Shown in pieces: positions 1-9,475 of a stretch of DNA of 64,000 bases. The stretch comes from Aestuariimicrobium sp. p3-SID1156 (GTDB lineage Bacteria > Actinomycetota > Actinomycetes > Propionibacteriales > Propionibacteriaceae), in contig NZ_JALXXB010000003.1 of assembly GCF_025144225.1 (NCBI RefSeq), positions 1 to 64,000 on the forward strand. The letters are read 5' to 3'. The notes beneath the pieces are model-generated. The model saw only the letters and a list, made by a program, of their open reading frames with translations. It did no database searches and had not been told where the DNA came from. The first letter of the stretch is position 1; every line of letters begins with the position of its first letter. Made by a program: the position numbers and the translations under genes.

Positions 1-1358
1 GTGAGCGCGTCCTCGGTGAAGAAGCCATTCACGGCCACGAGCGAATGTCGGTAGCAGCCGAGCTCGGGGTCGCCCTTCGTGCTGTAGACCTCCGATGCCC
101 GTGCGGTTGCCACGCGCTGCTCACGAGGGACGCCGTACAGCCAGCTCGCGGTCCCGTCGAACTTCTGGCTGGTGGTCACCGGCACCAGGCTGTGCCCGAA
201 GACAGTCCTCCTGATCGTCGCTGATTCCGCGATGTCCAGGGTGGTCGTCACGTCATGAGCGCCCGCGATGGAGGTGTTGGGGAGGAAGGACAGCTCTCCG
301 TCCTTCGACCACTGCCGCCGGGTGTCGGTGATCGAGGGCTTGCGATTCTTCTCCCGACTGGTGACCACCTCACGGTCCGACCAGGTGGCCGTGAGGGTGT
401 CCACTCCCTCACCCTGGGTCCAGGTGTGGTGGGACTGGTTGGCCAGGCTGCGGGTGACGGTGGTCACCACGCGGCCGCGGGCTGTCTCCACCCATCCCTC
501 GGCGGTGAAGCTGCGGGAGGCCTTCATGTCCACCGATCCGGCAGTGCCGGGCCGGCCTTCCACCGCGGAGGTGATCGCCGCCGACGGACTCGTCACCGAG
601 TTGAGCCCAGCCTTCAGCGGACGGTTCAAGTGGTCGGTCCAAGCCCGCAGCGACGGCGAGAGCGTCCAGCTGGAACCGTCCTCAGGTCCTCCCACCACGG
701 TCACTCGGAGCTCATGGTCCTTCCCATCATTCAACAGTCCTATGAGGGGAGTGAGGTCGTAGGTGAGGGCGCGAATGTCGAAGGCGCCGGGGGAGGGGAT
801 GTTGTACCAGAGGAAGGGGTTCGACCAGCCGCCGGTGTAGACATAGGCCATTGGCAGCGCCACGCCCGCCAGCTGCCCGTCGATGTAGAGGTTGACCTCG
901 CGGTACGGCAGTCCGTCGGCGCAGGAATATCCGGTCTCCGCAGGCGTCGAGAGGTCCCAGAACTCCTCGCAGCCACCGCCGGAGCCTGTGGCATAGACAT
1001 CGGCGATCAGCTTCTCCGTGCTGCGGGGGATGCTCACACGGCCAACGAGGTCACCCTGGACCCGTTGCGCATCGGTCAGGGGAATGACCTGGTCAGCCAC
1101 GTCCGGGACCTTCACCGAGCGCTCGGCCATGTAGAAGTCCAGCCGCACCGTGACGTCCAGCACACCGGTGTAGGTCTCGTTCACGGTGTTGCCCAGGAAC
1201 ATCTCCGTGGTGCCCGCAGACCGCAGCACGGCCTGCTGGGCGGTGATGTCCTTCTCGACATGCCAGGTGATGCCCTCGGCGCTCGGCTCGGGCGGAACTC
1301 TGCGAAGGAGGGGCCGAGTCTTCCGGAGCCGGAGACCCTCCCCGGCTGCTGCAGACAC
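1..1358 (-). CDS. PNGase A-like peptide-N-glycosidase, partial and probably N-terminally truncated
   Basis: This frame is open across the whole region and leaves the window at base 1, so the C-terminus is missing. It matches the peptide-N4-(N-acetyl-beta-glucosaminyl)asparagine amidase A family. Recognisable blocks are EPSAEGITWHVEKDIT, FLGNTVNETYTGV, YREVNLYIDGQLAG and VYTGGWSNPFLW. The family releases N-glycans from glycoproteins, normally as a secreted two-domain beta-sandwich enzyme. Homology begins abruptly at the EP..G..W..EKD block, about 20 codons after the only nearby GTG (1358). The signal peptide and the first roughly 100 residues of the family are absent, and the divergent glycosidase starts at once upstream. 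I infer a truncated, probably unsecreted remnant. The start is a guess. Confidence 0.6.
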   Translation of the reverse strand, partial: MSAAAGEGLRLRKTRPLLRRVPPEPSAEGITWHVEKDITAQQAVLRSAGTTEMFLGNTVNETYTGVLDVTVRLDFYMAERSVKVPDVADQVIPLTDAQRVQGDLVGRVSIPRSTEKLIADVYATGSGGGCEEFWDLSTPAETGYSCADGLPYREVNLYIDGQLAGVALPMAYVYTGGWSNPFLWYNIPSPGAFDIRALTYDLTPLIGLLNDGKDHELRVTVVGGPEDGSSWTLSPSLRAWTDHLNRPLKAGLNSVTSPSAAITSAVEGRPGTAGSVDMKASRSFTAEGWVETARGRVVTTVTRSLANQSHHTWTQGEGVDTLTATWSDREVVTSREKNRKPSITDTRRQWSKDGELSFLPNTSIAGAHDVTTTLDIAESATIRRTVFGHSLVPVTTSQKFDGTASWLYGVPREQRVATARASEVYSTKGDPELGCYRHSLVAVNGFFTEDAL

Positions 1359-1375
1359 AACAGCCGCGTGGTGGA

Positions 1376-3604
1376 ATGGAGGACATGGTTGAGACGACCC
1401 CCGCCTACCTGGACAGCACCCTGAGCACCGCTGAGCGGGTCGAGGACCTGCTGGGACGGATGACGCTCCCGGAGAAGGTCGGCCAGATGCTGCAGCTGAC
1501 CGCCGAGGACGGCCTCGAGGAACCGATCCTGCAGCGGCATGCCGGGTCGATCCTGCACACGCCGCCGGACCAGATCGGACCCGCCCAGCAGATGGCTGCG
1601 GGTACGCGACTGGGCATCCCACTGCTGGTAGCCGATGACTGCATCCACGGCTACTCCTTCTGGCCCGGCGCCACCATCCTGCCCAGCCAGTTGGGCATGG
1701 CGTGCACGTGGAACCCTGAGCTCGTCGAGGCCGGGGCCCGCATGACTGCCACCGAGGTGGCACCCAGCGGCATCCACTGGACCTTCTCGCCTGTGCTCTG
1801 CATCGCCCGCGAGCTGCGCTGGGGCCGCGTCGACGAAACCTTCGGCGAGGACCCGTTCCTTCTCGGCGAACTGGGCGCTGCGATGGTCCGCGGCTACCAG
1901 GACCGCGACATCCTGGCCTGCGCGAAGCACTTCGCGGGCTACTCCGAGACGATCGGGGGACGCGACGCGTCGGAGGCGGGTCTTTCCCGACGTACCCTGC
2001 GGGCCTGGTTCCTCCCGCCCTTCGAGCGGGTCGCCAAGGAGGGGGCCCGTTCGTTCATGCTGGGGTACTCCGCAGTGGATGGTGTTCCGATCACGGCCAA
2101 CTCGTGGGTGCTCAATGAGGTGCTGCGCGAGGAATGGGGCTTCACCGGCACTCTAGTGACCGACTGGGACAATGTGGGCCAGTTGGTCCGCACCCAGAAA
2201 ATCGCCGCCGACATCGCTGAGGCGGCTGCGATCGCGGTCAACTGCGCCAACGACTTCATCATGACCACCCCGAGCTTCTTCGAGGGCGCGCAGGAGGCCG
2301 TCGAGCGTGGTCTGATCACTGAGCAGCAGATTGACGATGCCGTTCGCCGCATCCTCACCCTCAAGGTTGACATGGGCTTGTTCGAGGACGCCCGCCTGCC
2401 CGACCAGGCGCGCCTTGACGAGGTCATCGGCCACAACGACCACCGGGCGATCTCCTTGGAGCAGTCCCGCCGCAGCGTCGTGCTGTTGCGCAATGGCGGG
2501 TTGCTGCCGCTGCAGCAGCAACCCGCGAGGATCGCTGTCATAGGGCCGAATGCCGACGACGTGCAGGCCCAACTCGGGGACTGGGCTGCCGCGTCCGGGC
2601 AGGTCGAATGGATGAACGCCTACGAGCCCCGAGAGCTCACCGAGACCGTCCTGAGCGGGATGAAAAAGTTCGCGCCTGAGGGCGTCACCGTCGAATACGC
2701 GCGTGGCGCGGGCATCGGGGCGAATGGGGAGTCGTGGGTCGGGGAGGACGGCCAGCCGCAACCGGGCATCTTCGAGCCTGAGGAGATCGACCCCGACGAG
2801 CTGCGGACAGCCGTCGAACTGGCAGCGTCCTCCGATGTGGCGGTGGTGGTGCTGGGCGACAATGTCCACCTCACCGGCGAGGGCAGGTCGACTGCCACCC
2901 TGGAACTGATGGGCGGCCAGCGCGAGCTGCTGGACGCGGTCACCCTGACCGGAACGCCAGTGGTGCTGCTGATGATCAGCGGCAAGCCGCTGGTCCTTCC
3001 CCCCTCAGCGAGTCGCGCCGCAGCCCTGCTGTGGGCCTTCAACCCGGGCATGCACGGCGGCCAGGCGATCGCCGAGATCATCTACGGACAGATTGAGCCC
3101 TCCGGTCGCCTGCCGATCACCATCCCGCGGCACGTCGGCCAGCAGCCGGTGCACTACAACGCCATCCGAGGCCAGCATGGCGAACGCTACGCCGACCTCA
3201 CCTTCGACCCGCTGCACGCCTTTGGCGAGGGCCGGGGCTACACCATGTTCGAGTTCAGTGACCTGACCATCGAGAACCCGGCCCTGGAGGCGGCCGACAC
3301 CCTGCGCGCCAAGGTCAGCGTGACCAATACCGGTGCGCGTCCCGGCCGGGAGACCGTGCAGGTGTACGTGCGCGACCTGGTCACCTCGGCCACCTGGGCG
3401 GACAAGGAACTCAAGCATTTCCTCCAGGTCGACCTGGCGCCGGGAGAGTCGCGCGAGGTGGCGCTGGAGCTTCCCGCGTCCGCCTTCTCGATCGTGAATG
3501 CGGCCGAAGAGCGCGTGGTCGAGCCCGGTGAGTTCGAGCTCCTGGTGGGGCACAGCTCGCGCGACGTCGACCTGATCCAGGCAAAGTTCGCCATCACGGG
3601 ATAA
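1376..3604 (+). CDS. Glycoside hydrolase family 3 (beta-glucosidase-like)
   Basis: A 742-residue retaining beta-glycosidase of family GH3. The N-terminal TIM barrel (about 20-340) contains a KHFAGY block near residue 185 and the nucleophile motif LVTDWDN, with Asp near 263. An alpha/beta sandwich follows (about 380-600) and a fibronectin III-like domain closes the protein (about 640-735). No signal peptide is visible, so it probably acts on imported oligosaccharides. Two in-frame ATGs (1376, 1385) are possible; GGAGG lies between them, only 2 nt before the second. It diverges from the truncated PNGase gene, which suggests a glycan-utilisation locus. Substrate specificity cannot be read from the sequence. 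Confidence 0.9.
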   Translation: MEDMVETTPAYLDSTLSTAERVEDLLGRMTLPEKVGQMLQLTAEDGLEEPILQRHAGSILHTPPDQIGPAQQMAAGTRLGIPLLVADDCIHGYSFWPGATILPSQLGMACTWNPELVEAGARMTATEVAPSGIHWTFSPVLCIARELRWGRVDETFGEDPFLLGELGAAMVRGYQDRDILACAKHFAGYSETIGGRDASEAGLSRRTLRAWFLPPFERVAKEGARSFMLGYSAVDGVPITANSWVLNEVLREEWGFTGTLVTDWDNVGQLVRTQKIAADIAEAAAIAVNCANDFIMTTPSFFEGAQEAVERGLITEQQIDDAVRRILTLKVDMGLFEDARLPDQARLDEVIGHNDHRAISLEQSRRSVVLLRNGGLLPLQQQPARIAVIGPNADDVQAQLGDWAAASGQVEWMNAYEPRELTETVLSGMKKFAPEGVTVEYARGAGIGANGESWVGEDGQPQPGIFEPEEIDPDELRTAVELAASSDVAVVVLGDNVHLTGEGRSTATLELMGGQRELLDAVTLTGTPVVLLMISGKPLVLPPSASRAAALLWAFNPGMHGGQAIAEIIYGQIEPSGRLPITIPRHVGQQPVHYNAIRGQHGERYADLTFDPLHAFGEGRGYTMFEFSDLTIENPALEAADTLRAKVSVTNTGARPGRETVQVYVRDLVTSATWADKELKHFLQVDLAPGESREVALELPASAFSIVNAAEERVVEPGEFELLVGHSSRDVDLIQAKFAITG

Positions 3605-3611
3605 TGGCCCC

Positions 3612-4067
3612 ATGCCCATCCCTTCCGCCGCGGAGATGAACCCCTCCGACGGGGCCGTTGCCATCTTCGGCAAAGTGGCGCTCTGGTCGCTGCTGACCGT
3701 GGTTCTGGCTGCCATCGTGACCGTCTTCATGCCCTTCACCACCATCGAGGGATGGGGTGATGCCGGCGGTCTGCTCGTCGTCGGGGTCCTTGTCGGGCTG
3801 GCCATCGCGCTGGTGGTGTCGCCGGTCAGTGGGTTCCTGGCGGCAGCACTTCGCCACCGTGCACGACGCTCCCTGCCGTGGGCGCTCGGCCCGGCGGCTG
3901 TCATCTGGGCAGTCTGGTCGGTGGTCCTGGTGGTCTGGCTGAACGTGGACCTGAACATCCCCTACACCTGGAAGGCGATGGCGGACTATCTTCCGGGGAT
4001 GCTCATCGGTCTGGCCGGCTCGCTGCTCATCGCCCGACGGGTGCACCGCAGCAGCGACCCCCGCTGA
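3612..4067 (+). CDS. Small four-helix membrane protein, function unknown
   Basis: A 151-residue hydrophobic protein with four predicted transmembrane segments at about 22-42, 53-75, 90-112 and 125-143 and a short basic C-terminus. It starts 7 nt after the GH3 stop on the same strand and is probably cotranscribed with it. I recognise no catalytic motif or named family. The coding potential is credible because the hydrophobic pattern is regular and the reading frame fills the gap between two well-defined genes. Confidence 0.65.
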   Translation: MPIPSAAEMNPSDGAVAIFGKVALWSLLTVVLAAIVTVFMPFTTIEGWGDAGGLLVVGVLVGLAIALVVSPVSGFLAAALRHRARRSLPWALGPAAVIWAVWSVVLVVWLNVDLNIPYTWKAMADYLPGMLIGLAGSLLIARRVHRSSDPR

Positions 4068-4073
4068 GCGACC

Positions 4074-4709
4074 TCAGACCGGCTGCTCGTTCAGGTGCAG
4101 GTCGAGGAAGCGGCGCAGGTCGGCCAGCTCCTCCGCCGAGACCCAGTGGCCGATGGGGTAGTGCGAGATGGCGGCGTCGAGGTTTTCCTCAGCCCAGGTT
4201 TCCAAGGCCATCGCGCGATCCCCGATGACCTCGTCGAAGTCACCGATGGCGATCAGGGCCGGAAGCTGTCGCGGCCCGTGAGCGGTGGCCGGGTCCTCGA
4301 AGGGGAGCAGGCCGGACAGCATCGCCAGGCAGGTGATCCGGTCAGGCGCAAGCGTCGCCACCTGCAGCGCGGTCGCTGCACCCTGGGAGAAACCGACCAG
4401 CGCCACCCTGCGGTACTGGGCCGCATGGTAGTTGAGCCAATCAATGACGGCCTGGCCGGCCGCCTGCACCTGATCGGCGTCATAGGTGAAGCCACCAACA
4501 GGTGTGGTCCCCAGCTCGAACCAGGCATGCCCACCGTTCGGCCAGGGCAGGGGTGCCCGCAGCGAGGCCACGGCGACATTCTCGGGAAGCTCGGGGACCA
4601 GGCCGAACAGGTCCCCCTCATGGGATCCGATGCCGTGCAGCAGCACCACCAGTGGTGCCTCAGGGTTCGGGGACTCTCGCCACAACACGGCGGATTCGTC
4701 AAGCTTCAC
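4074..4709 (-). CDS. Alpha/beta hydrolase, phospholipase/carboxylesterase family
   Basis: A 211-residue cytosolic serine esterase of the phospholipase/carboxylesterase (YpfH/acyl-protein thioesterase-like) group. The oxyanion-hole motif is LLHGIGSHEGD. The nucleophile elbow GFSQG places Ser at 108, and the likely triad partners are Asp159 in GDFDEVIG and His188 in IGHWVS. Length is normal for the family. It diverges from metX with a short gap and faces the membrane-protein gene. The natural substrate is unknown; small acyl esters are usual for relatives. Confidence 0.82.
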   Translation of the reverse strand: MKLDESAVLWRESPNPEAPLVVLLHGIGSHEGDLFGLVPELPENVAVASLRAPLPWPNGGHAWFELGTTPVGGFTYDADQVQAAGQAVIDWLNYHAAQYRRVALVGFSQGAATALQVATLAPDRITCLAMLSGLLPFEDPATAHGPRQLPALIAIGDFDEVIGDRAMALETWAEENLDAAISHYPIGHWVSAEELADLRRFLDLHLNEQPV

Positions 4710-4772
4710 GGTTACATGGTGTCATGCGGACAGGATTCGCGGCACACCTTCCCATGCGAGAGACTGGCACAC

Positions 4773-5834
4773 ATGCCCCCTTCCACCCAGACCAGGTTCG
4801 CCACGCTCTTCACGCCGGAGAACCCGCTGCAGATGGCGGGGGGCAGCCGCCTCGACGAGGTCGTGGTGGCGTACGAAACCTATGGGACCCTCAACGCGGA
4901 GGCGTCCAATGCGATCTACATCTGCCACGCCCTGACCGGAGATGCGCACGCTGCGGGCGAGGGAGGCTGGTGGTCCAATCTCATCGGGCCCGGTCTGGCC
5001 ATCGACACCGACCGATGGTTCGTGGTGTGCAGCAACATCCTGGGCGGCTGCCAGGGAACCACCGGCCCGACCTCCACCAACCCGGCAACCGGCGAGCCCT
5101 GGGGACTGGACTTCCCGCTGCTCGACATGTCCGACTTCGTCACCGTCCACCTCGCGCTGGGCCACGAACTGGGCGTGGAGCACTGGGCGGCGATCGTGGG
5201 CGGTTCGCTGGGCGGCATGCAGGTCCTGGAGTGGTCGCTGCGACACCCGGAGACCCTCGACCGTGCCGTGGTCATCGCTGCCTCCAGCCGGCTGACCGCC
5301 CAGAACATCGGCTTCTCCGCTGTCGGACGCCAGGCGATCCTGCGCGACCCGGCCAGCCCCCCCGATTCCGGTCTGGCGACGGCCCGGATGATGGCGCACA
5401 TCACCTACCTGTCGGAGGACGCGTTCGAGGAGAAGTTCGGACGCACCTTCCAGCAGGAACACAGCGTCGGCGGGTTCGGGGTCGACTTCGCCGTCGAGAG
5501 CTATCTGCAATACCAGGGCAACAAGTTCTTGACCCGGTTCGATGCGCTCAGCTACCTCTACCTGACCCGGGTGATGGACTACTTCGACCCCTTCTCGCGG
5601 CACGAGTCGCTGGCCGCCGTGCAGGCGTGTCCCGTGCGCTACCTGGTGGTGAGTTTCGACTCGGACTGGCGCTTCTCCACGGCCCATTCCCGCCGCATCG
5701 TGCGCCAACTGGAGCAGGCCAGGCTGCCGGTGACCTTCCGGGAGATCTCCTCGGTATGGGGGCATGATTCCTTCCTGCTGGACATCCCCGAGTACCACGA
5801 CACCATCCGCGCCTTCCTGGGAGCCGAACGATGA
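4773..5834 (+). CDS. metX: Homoserine O-acetyltransferase
   Basis: A 353-residue alpha/beta-hydrolase-fold acyltransferase that activates the hydroxyl of L-homoserine, normally with acetyl-CoA, at the first committed step of methionine synthesis. Diagnostic stretches are CHALTGDAHA, SNILGGCQGTTGP and GGSLGGMQVLEW, with the nucleophilic Ser near 145. The Asp and His partners are in FDSDWRF and WGHDSFLLD. The ATG at 4773 is chosen because the family homology starts there (FxTLFTPENPLQM-like). The frame is open upstream but shows no homology. It overlaps metW by 4 nt (ATGA). Acetyl rather than succinyl specificity is inferred from actinobacterial relatives. Confidence 0.93.
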   Translation: MPPSTQTRFATLFTPENPLQMAGGSRLDEVVVAYETYGTLNAEASNAIYICHALTGDAHAAGEGGWWSNLIGPGLAIDTDRWFVVCSNILGGCQGTTGPTSTNPATGEPWGLDFPLLDMSDFVTVHLALGHELGVEHWAAIVGGSLGGMQVLEWSLRHPETLDRAVVIAASSRLTAQNIGFSAVGRQAILRDPASPPDSGLATARMMAHITYLSEDAFEEKFGRTFQQEHSVGGFGVDFAVESYLQYQGNKFLTRFDALSYLYLTRVMDYFDPFSRHESLAAVQACPVRYLVVSFDSDWRFSTAHSRRIVRQLEQARLPVTFREISSVWGHDSFLLDIPEYHDTIRAFLGAER

Positions 5835-6439
5835 TTCGCCCCGAACTGGCCCTGCTGGCCGATCTCGTGCCGCATGACTCGCGCGTCCTTGACCTGGGTT
5901 GCGGAGATGGGTCGCTGCTGGCCCACCTCGCCGCCTCGCGACGTTGTGGGGGGACTGGGGTCGACATCGAGAATGACGCGGTGTTGGCAGCCATCGGACG
6001 CGGCGTCCCGGTCATTGAGCTGGACCTCGACACCGAGCTGGGGGAGTTCGCCGACAACTCCTATGACGTGGTGGTGCTCTCGCGCACCCTGCAGCAGGTG
6101 CGAGAACCGGTGGAGGTGCTGCGCCAGATCTCCCGGATCGGGAGACGCGCCATCATCTCGATACCGAACTTCGGGTTGTGGAAGCACCGGCTGCGGCTGC
6201 TCTCGGGCCACATGCCGCAGTCGCGCGACCTGCCCTATGAGTGGTTCAACTCACCCAACGTGCACCACGCGACGCTGGTCGACCTCGAGGCCTTCCTGCT
6301 CGACCAGGGCTTCGAGATCGAGCAGCGCATCCCGATCGACGAGACAGGACGCACGAGTCGCGCGACCTCCTGGCGTCCCAACCTGCTCGCGAGTGCCGCG
6401 ATCTACCGGTTGCGCTGCCCGGACACGGCCAGCGCCTGA
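5831..6439 (+). CDS. metW: Methionine biosynthesis protein MetW
   Basis: A 202-residue class I methyltransferase-fold protein. The SAM-binding glycine loop is VLDLGCGDGSLL (about 17-28), followed by GVDIE and by IPNFGLWKHRL, typical of MetW. It is translationally coupled to metX through an ATGA overlap. In other bacteria MetW partners MetX and is required for full homoserine acyltransferase activity. Its 3' end overlaps the convergent exonuclease gene by 37 bp, so the two transcripts are antisense there. Confidence 0.93.
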   Translation: MIRPELALLADLVPHDSRVLDLGCGDGSLLAHLAASRRCGGTGVDIENDAVLAAIGRGVPVIELDLDTELGEFADNSYDVVVLSRTLQQVREPVEVLRQISRIGRRAIISIPNFGLWKHRLRLLSGHMPQSRDLPYEWFNSPNVHHATLVDLEAFLLDQGFEIEQRIPIDETGRTSRATSWRPNLLASAAIYRLRCPDTASA

Positions 6440-7380
6440 CGCAGCCTCTCGACCGGGGACTCGATGCCCCAGCGGGTCGCCAGCTGGTCCAGGCGGGCAT
6501 CGTCGGTGAGAATGTCTGCGACCGCGAGGTTGGTCGCGGGGAGCGGGAGGTCGGTGACGACCTGCACCACTTCTCGAGCAGCAGCCACGTAGTCCACGTG
6601 CTCGGCGAGCTTGGTCCGCAGCCCCTTGCTCATCGTGGAACCGGGATCCGAGGCGGCGGCGACCAGACCGTCCAGACCGCCATAGGTGGTGACCAGCTGG
6701 GCGGCAGACCGCTCACCGATGCCCTTCACCCCGGGCAGGCCGTCGGAGGCGTCCCCGCGCAGGACGGAGAAGTCGACATACTGGCTGGCGGTGATGCCGT
6801 ACTTGTCCAACAGCCACTGGTCGTCGACGAGTTCATGCTTGGCCACGCCCTTGCCGATGTAGACGACCCGGGTGCCGTCGTGGGCGAGTTGGAAGAGGTC
6901 ACGATCGCCGGTCACCACCAGGCAGGGCAGGGTTGAGGTGGCCGCGAGTGAACCGAGGACGTCATCCGCCTCGTGGTCGTCAACGCCGATGACCGGGAAG
7001 CCGAAGGCGTCGAGCACGTCGACGATGATCGGCACCTGGTGGGCGAGGGCGTCCGGGGATTCCTCGGTCTGGCCGGAGGCGGCGCCCCTGCCACCAGCAC
7101 CGATGACGTCGACGGCTGGGGCGGGGGCCAGTCGGTGGGTCTTGTAGCTGGGAATCAGCTCCACCCGCCAGGTGGGGCGCCAGTCGTTGTCCCAGGCGCA
7201 GGCGACCTCGGTAGGTCGGTACTGGTCGATGAGCCGGGCCAGCGAGTCCAACAGGCCGCGGACCGCATTCACCTGCGTCCCGTCGGGTGCCTTGAGGGAG
7301 CTGGGCAGCCCGAAGTAGGACCGGAAGTACATCGTGGCGGTGTCGAAAACCATCCGGGAGGGGGTGGGATGGGGGCTCAT
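6403..7380 (-). CDS. 5'-3' exonuclease (PolA N-terminal/FEN-like)
   Basis: A stand-alone 325-residue flap-endonuclease-type nuclease, related to the N-terminal domain of DNA polymerase I. Metal-binding acidic clusters are visible in DDHEADDVLG and VVTGDRDLFQL. The helix-hairpin-helix-like motif is GLPGVKGIGERSAAQL. Actinobacteria often encode this in addition to PolA, with roles in RNA primer removal and repair. I chose ATG 7380 (MSPHPTPSRMVFD); the frame is open 15 codons further upstream but would then overlap lnt. There is an insertion of about 25 residues rich in Gly and Ala after HRLAPAPAVD. Confidence 0.88.
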   Translation of the reverse strand: MSPHPTPSRMVFDTATMYFRSYFGLPSSLKAPDGTQVNAVRGLLDSLARLIDQYRPTEVACAWDNDWRPTWRVELIPSYKTHRLAPAPAVDVIGAGGRGAASGQTEESPDALAHQVPIIVDVLDAFGFPVIGVDDHEADDVLGSLAATSTLPCLVVTGDRDLFQLAHDGTRVVYIGKGVAKHELVDDQWLLDKYGITASQYVDFSVLRGDASDGLPGVKGIGERSAAQLVTTYGGLDGLVAAASDPGSTMSKGLRTKLAEHVDYVAAAREVVQVVTDLPLPATNLAVADILTDDARLDQLATRWGIESPVERLRQALAVSGQRNR

Positions 7381-7398
7381 GAGAGGAATGATGTCATC

Positions 7399-9006
7399 AT
7401 GGGGCACGTGTCGACGACCTCCCACGCACCAGCGCCCGGCCGACTCGTCGGACCGGTCGTCGCCGTGCTCGCCGGGCTGATGGTCGCGATGGCATTTGCC
7501 CCCTTCAACCTGTGGCCGCTGGCCCCGGTGGGCGTGGGCGTGTTCACGCTGCTGGTGCGACGAGGCGGTGGCCCCACGGCCCGGCCAGTGCGGCGGGCGA
7601 TCTGGTGGGGCTGGCTGTTCGGACTCGGTCTGTGGGGGCTGCTGGTCGGCTGGATCGACGTGCTTGGCTGGTATGTGGCGGTCGTCCTCTGCGCCTTCAT
7701 GGCCTGCTGGGGGATGGTGCTCGGCATCGGGACCCTCGCGGTGAGGCGATTGCCGGGCTGGCCGCTGTGGACGGCGCTGGTCTGGTCCTTCGTGGAGTTT
7801 GCCTCCAGCCGGGTACCGCTGGGGGGTTTCGGGTGGATGCGGCTGGGGTTCACCACCCCGGACATGCCCCTGTCAGGCTGGCTGCCATGGCTTGGCGTGG
7901 CCGGTGTCAGCCTGCTCGTCGCGCTGGTGGGGACGCTGCTGGCCCGGGCGGCCGAACAGATCGTCCCGGGCGCGGACTCCGGGCGTCCCCGAAGAGTGCT
8001 GGCGCTCGTGCCGTTGGGGCTGGTGGCCCTGCTGGTCGGCAGTGGGACTCTGGCGCACCTGCGCCCCGCATTGCCCGAGACGGGACGGGCGATCAACGTG
8101 GGCATGGTGCAGGGGAATGTGGATGGCACCGCAGGTTCCGAGGCCATGGGTTACGCGCGGTCCGTGACCAACAACCACCTGTCCGAGACGATCACGCTGA
8201 TGGCGAAGGCGCGGACCGGCCAGGTGCCCAAGCCCGACTTCGTGCTGTGGCCGGAGAACTCCACCGACATCGACCCGACCACTGACCCGGAGACCGAGGT
8301 GATCGTGCGGCAGGCAGCCGCGCTGACCGGCGTCCCCCTCTTCGTGGGCGCAGTGATGGACGGCCCGGGCAAGGACGAGCGGCAGACCAGCGGCCTGTGG
8401 TGGGACCATGAGAAGGGCCTGTTGGCCCGCTACGACAAGCGCAATCTGGTCCCATTCGGGGAGTACATCCCCCTCCGGTCGACCCTGCTGCCGATGTTGC
8501 CGATCCTGGAGCAGGTCGGAGCCCAGTCCGTGCCCGGCACCACGCCGGGGGTGCTGACCGTGCCGCTGCCCGGCGGAGTCCTGAACCTTGGCGACATCAT
8601 CTGCTTCGAGCTGGCATGGGACAGCACCGTCTACGACACCGCCCGCCATGACGCCCAGCTCACCGTGGTGCAGTCGAACAATGCCACCTACACCGGCACC
8701 GGACAGCCCCGGCAGCAGTTCCAGATCACGCGTGTGCGGGCGATGGAACTGCGTCGGGAGGTGGTGGTGTCCACGACGAGTTCGTTCTCCGGGCTCTTCG
8801 ACCCGAAGGGACGCGTCGTGCACAGCACGCAGGAGTCGACGTCGGCCTCGGCGACCTACACGGTGCCGTTGCGCGAGGGTGTCACCCCGGCGGTGTCAGT
8901 CGGCCCGTGGGTTGACCGTCTGGCGGCCCTGCTCGGCGCCGGCGCCGTGGCGATCGGCCTGGGCCGGGGGCATTTGGCACGCCGTGTTATCAATGAAGCA
9001 CCATGA
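7399..9006 (+). CDS. lnt: Apolipoprotein N-acyltransferase
   Basis: A 535-residue integral membrane enzyme that N-acylates the diacylglyceryl-cysteine of lipoproteins. About six N-terminal transmembrane helices (residues 15-215) precede a nitrilase-fold domain. The nitrilase triad is visible: Glu in LWPENST (about 286), Lys in YDKRNLVPFGEY (about 347) and Cys in IICFELAWD (about 402). A last transmembrane segment lies at about 505-525. ATG 7399 is the first in-frame ATG after the divergent exonuclease start; GTG 7408 is an alternative. It overlaps fxsA by 4 nt (ATGA). Confidence 0.92.
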   Translation: MGHVSTTSHAPAPGRLVGPVVAVLAGLMVAMAFAPFNLWPLAPVGVGVFTLLVRRGGGPTARPVRRAIWWGWLFGLGLWGLLVGWIDVLGWYVAVVLCAFMACWGMVLGIGTLAVRRLPGWPLWTALVWSFVEFASSRVPLGGFGWMRLGFTTPDMPLSGWLPWLGVAGVSLLVALVGTLLARAAEQIVPGADSGRPRRVLALVPLGLVALLVGSGTLAHLRPALPETGRAINVGMVQGNVDGTAGSEAMGYARSVTNNHLSETITLMAKARTGQVPKPDFVLWPENSTDIDPTTDPETEVIVRQAAALTGVPLFVGAVMDGPGKDERQTSGLWWDHEKGLLARYDKRNLVPFGEYIPLRSTLLPMLPILEQVGAQSVPGTTPGVLTVPLPGGVLNLGDIICFELAWDSTVYDTARHDAQLTVVQSNNATYTGTGQPRQQFQITRVRAMELRREVVVSTTSSFSGLFDPKGRVVHSTQESTSASATYTVPLREGVTPAVSVGPWVDRLAALLGAGAVAIGLGRGHLARRVINEAP

Positions 9007-9473
9007 AGCGCTGGATTGTGCCCCTGCTGGTGGGCCTGGTCATCGTACTGCCGATCCTCGAGGTGTGGCTGCTCATCAGGGTCGGCCACTGGATCGGGGT
9101 GCTGCCGACGATCGGCCTGCTCGTCCTGATGGTGGTCGCAGGTTTCTGGCTGGCCCAGCATGAGGGGCTGCGCAGCTGGCGCGCCATCACCGAGGCAGCG
9201 GCGCGCGGCGAGGTGCCAACCCGTCAGGTGACCGACGGGGCCCTGGTGCTCGTGGGCGGACTCCTCCTGCTGCTGCCCGGCTTCCTGACCGACATCGTCG
9301 GGCTGGTTTTCCTGCTGCCGTTCACGCGGTCCATTCCCCGCGCACTTGTCACCAGGGCCATCGGCAGCCGGTCGAGCCGAATCCGTCGTGACGCCACGAT
9401 CATCGAGGGCGAGGTCGTCCGGGACGACGACACGACCCCCGGGCCGGCGCTCGAGGGTCGCGTGATCGACTGA
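9003..9473 (+). CDS. fxsA: FxsA family membrane protein
   Basis: A 156-residue membrane protein of the FxsA family (named for suppression of F exclusion of phage T7). Two N-terminal hydrophobic segments are followed by the family block VVAGFWLAQHEG, a third membrane segment with LLLLPGFLTDIVGL, and a basic/acidic cytoplasmic tail. It is coupled to lnt by a 4-nt overlap. A membrane or lipid-related role is suggested only by this coupling. It ends 2 bp from the convergent rbpA stop. Confidence 0.88.
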   Translation: MKRWIVPLLVGLVIVLPILEVWLLIRVGHWIGVLPTIGLLVLMVVAGFWLAQHEGLRSWRAITEAAARGEVPTRQVTDGALVLVGGLLLLLPGFLTDIVGLVFLLPFTRSIPRALVTRAIGSRSSRIRRDATIIEGEVVRDDDTTPGPALEGRVID

Positions 9474-9475
9474 GG

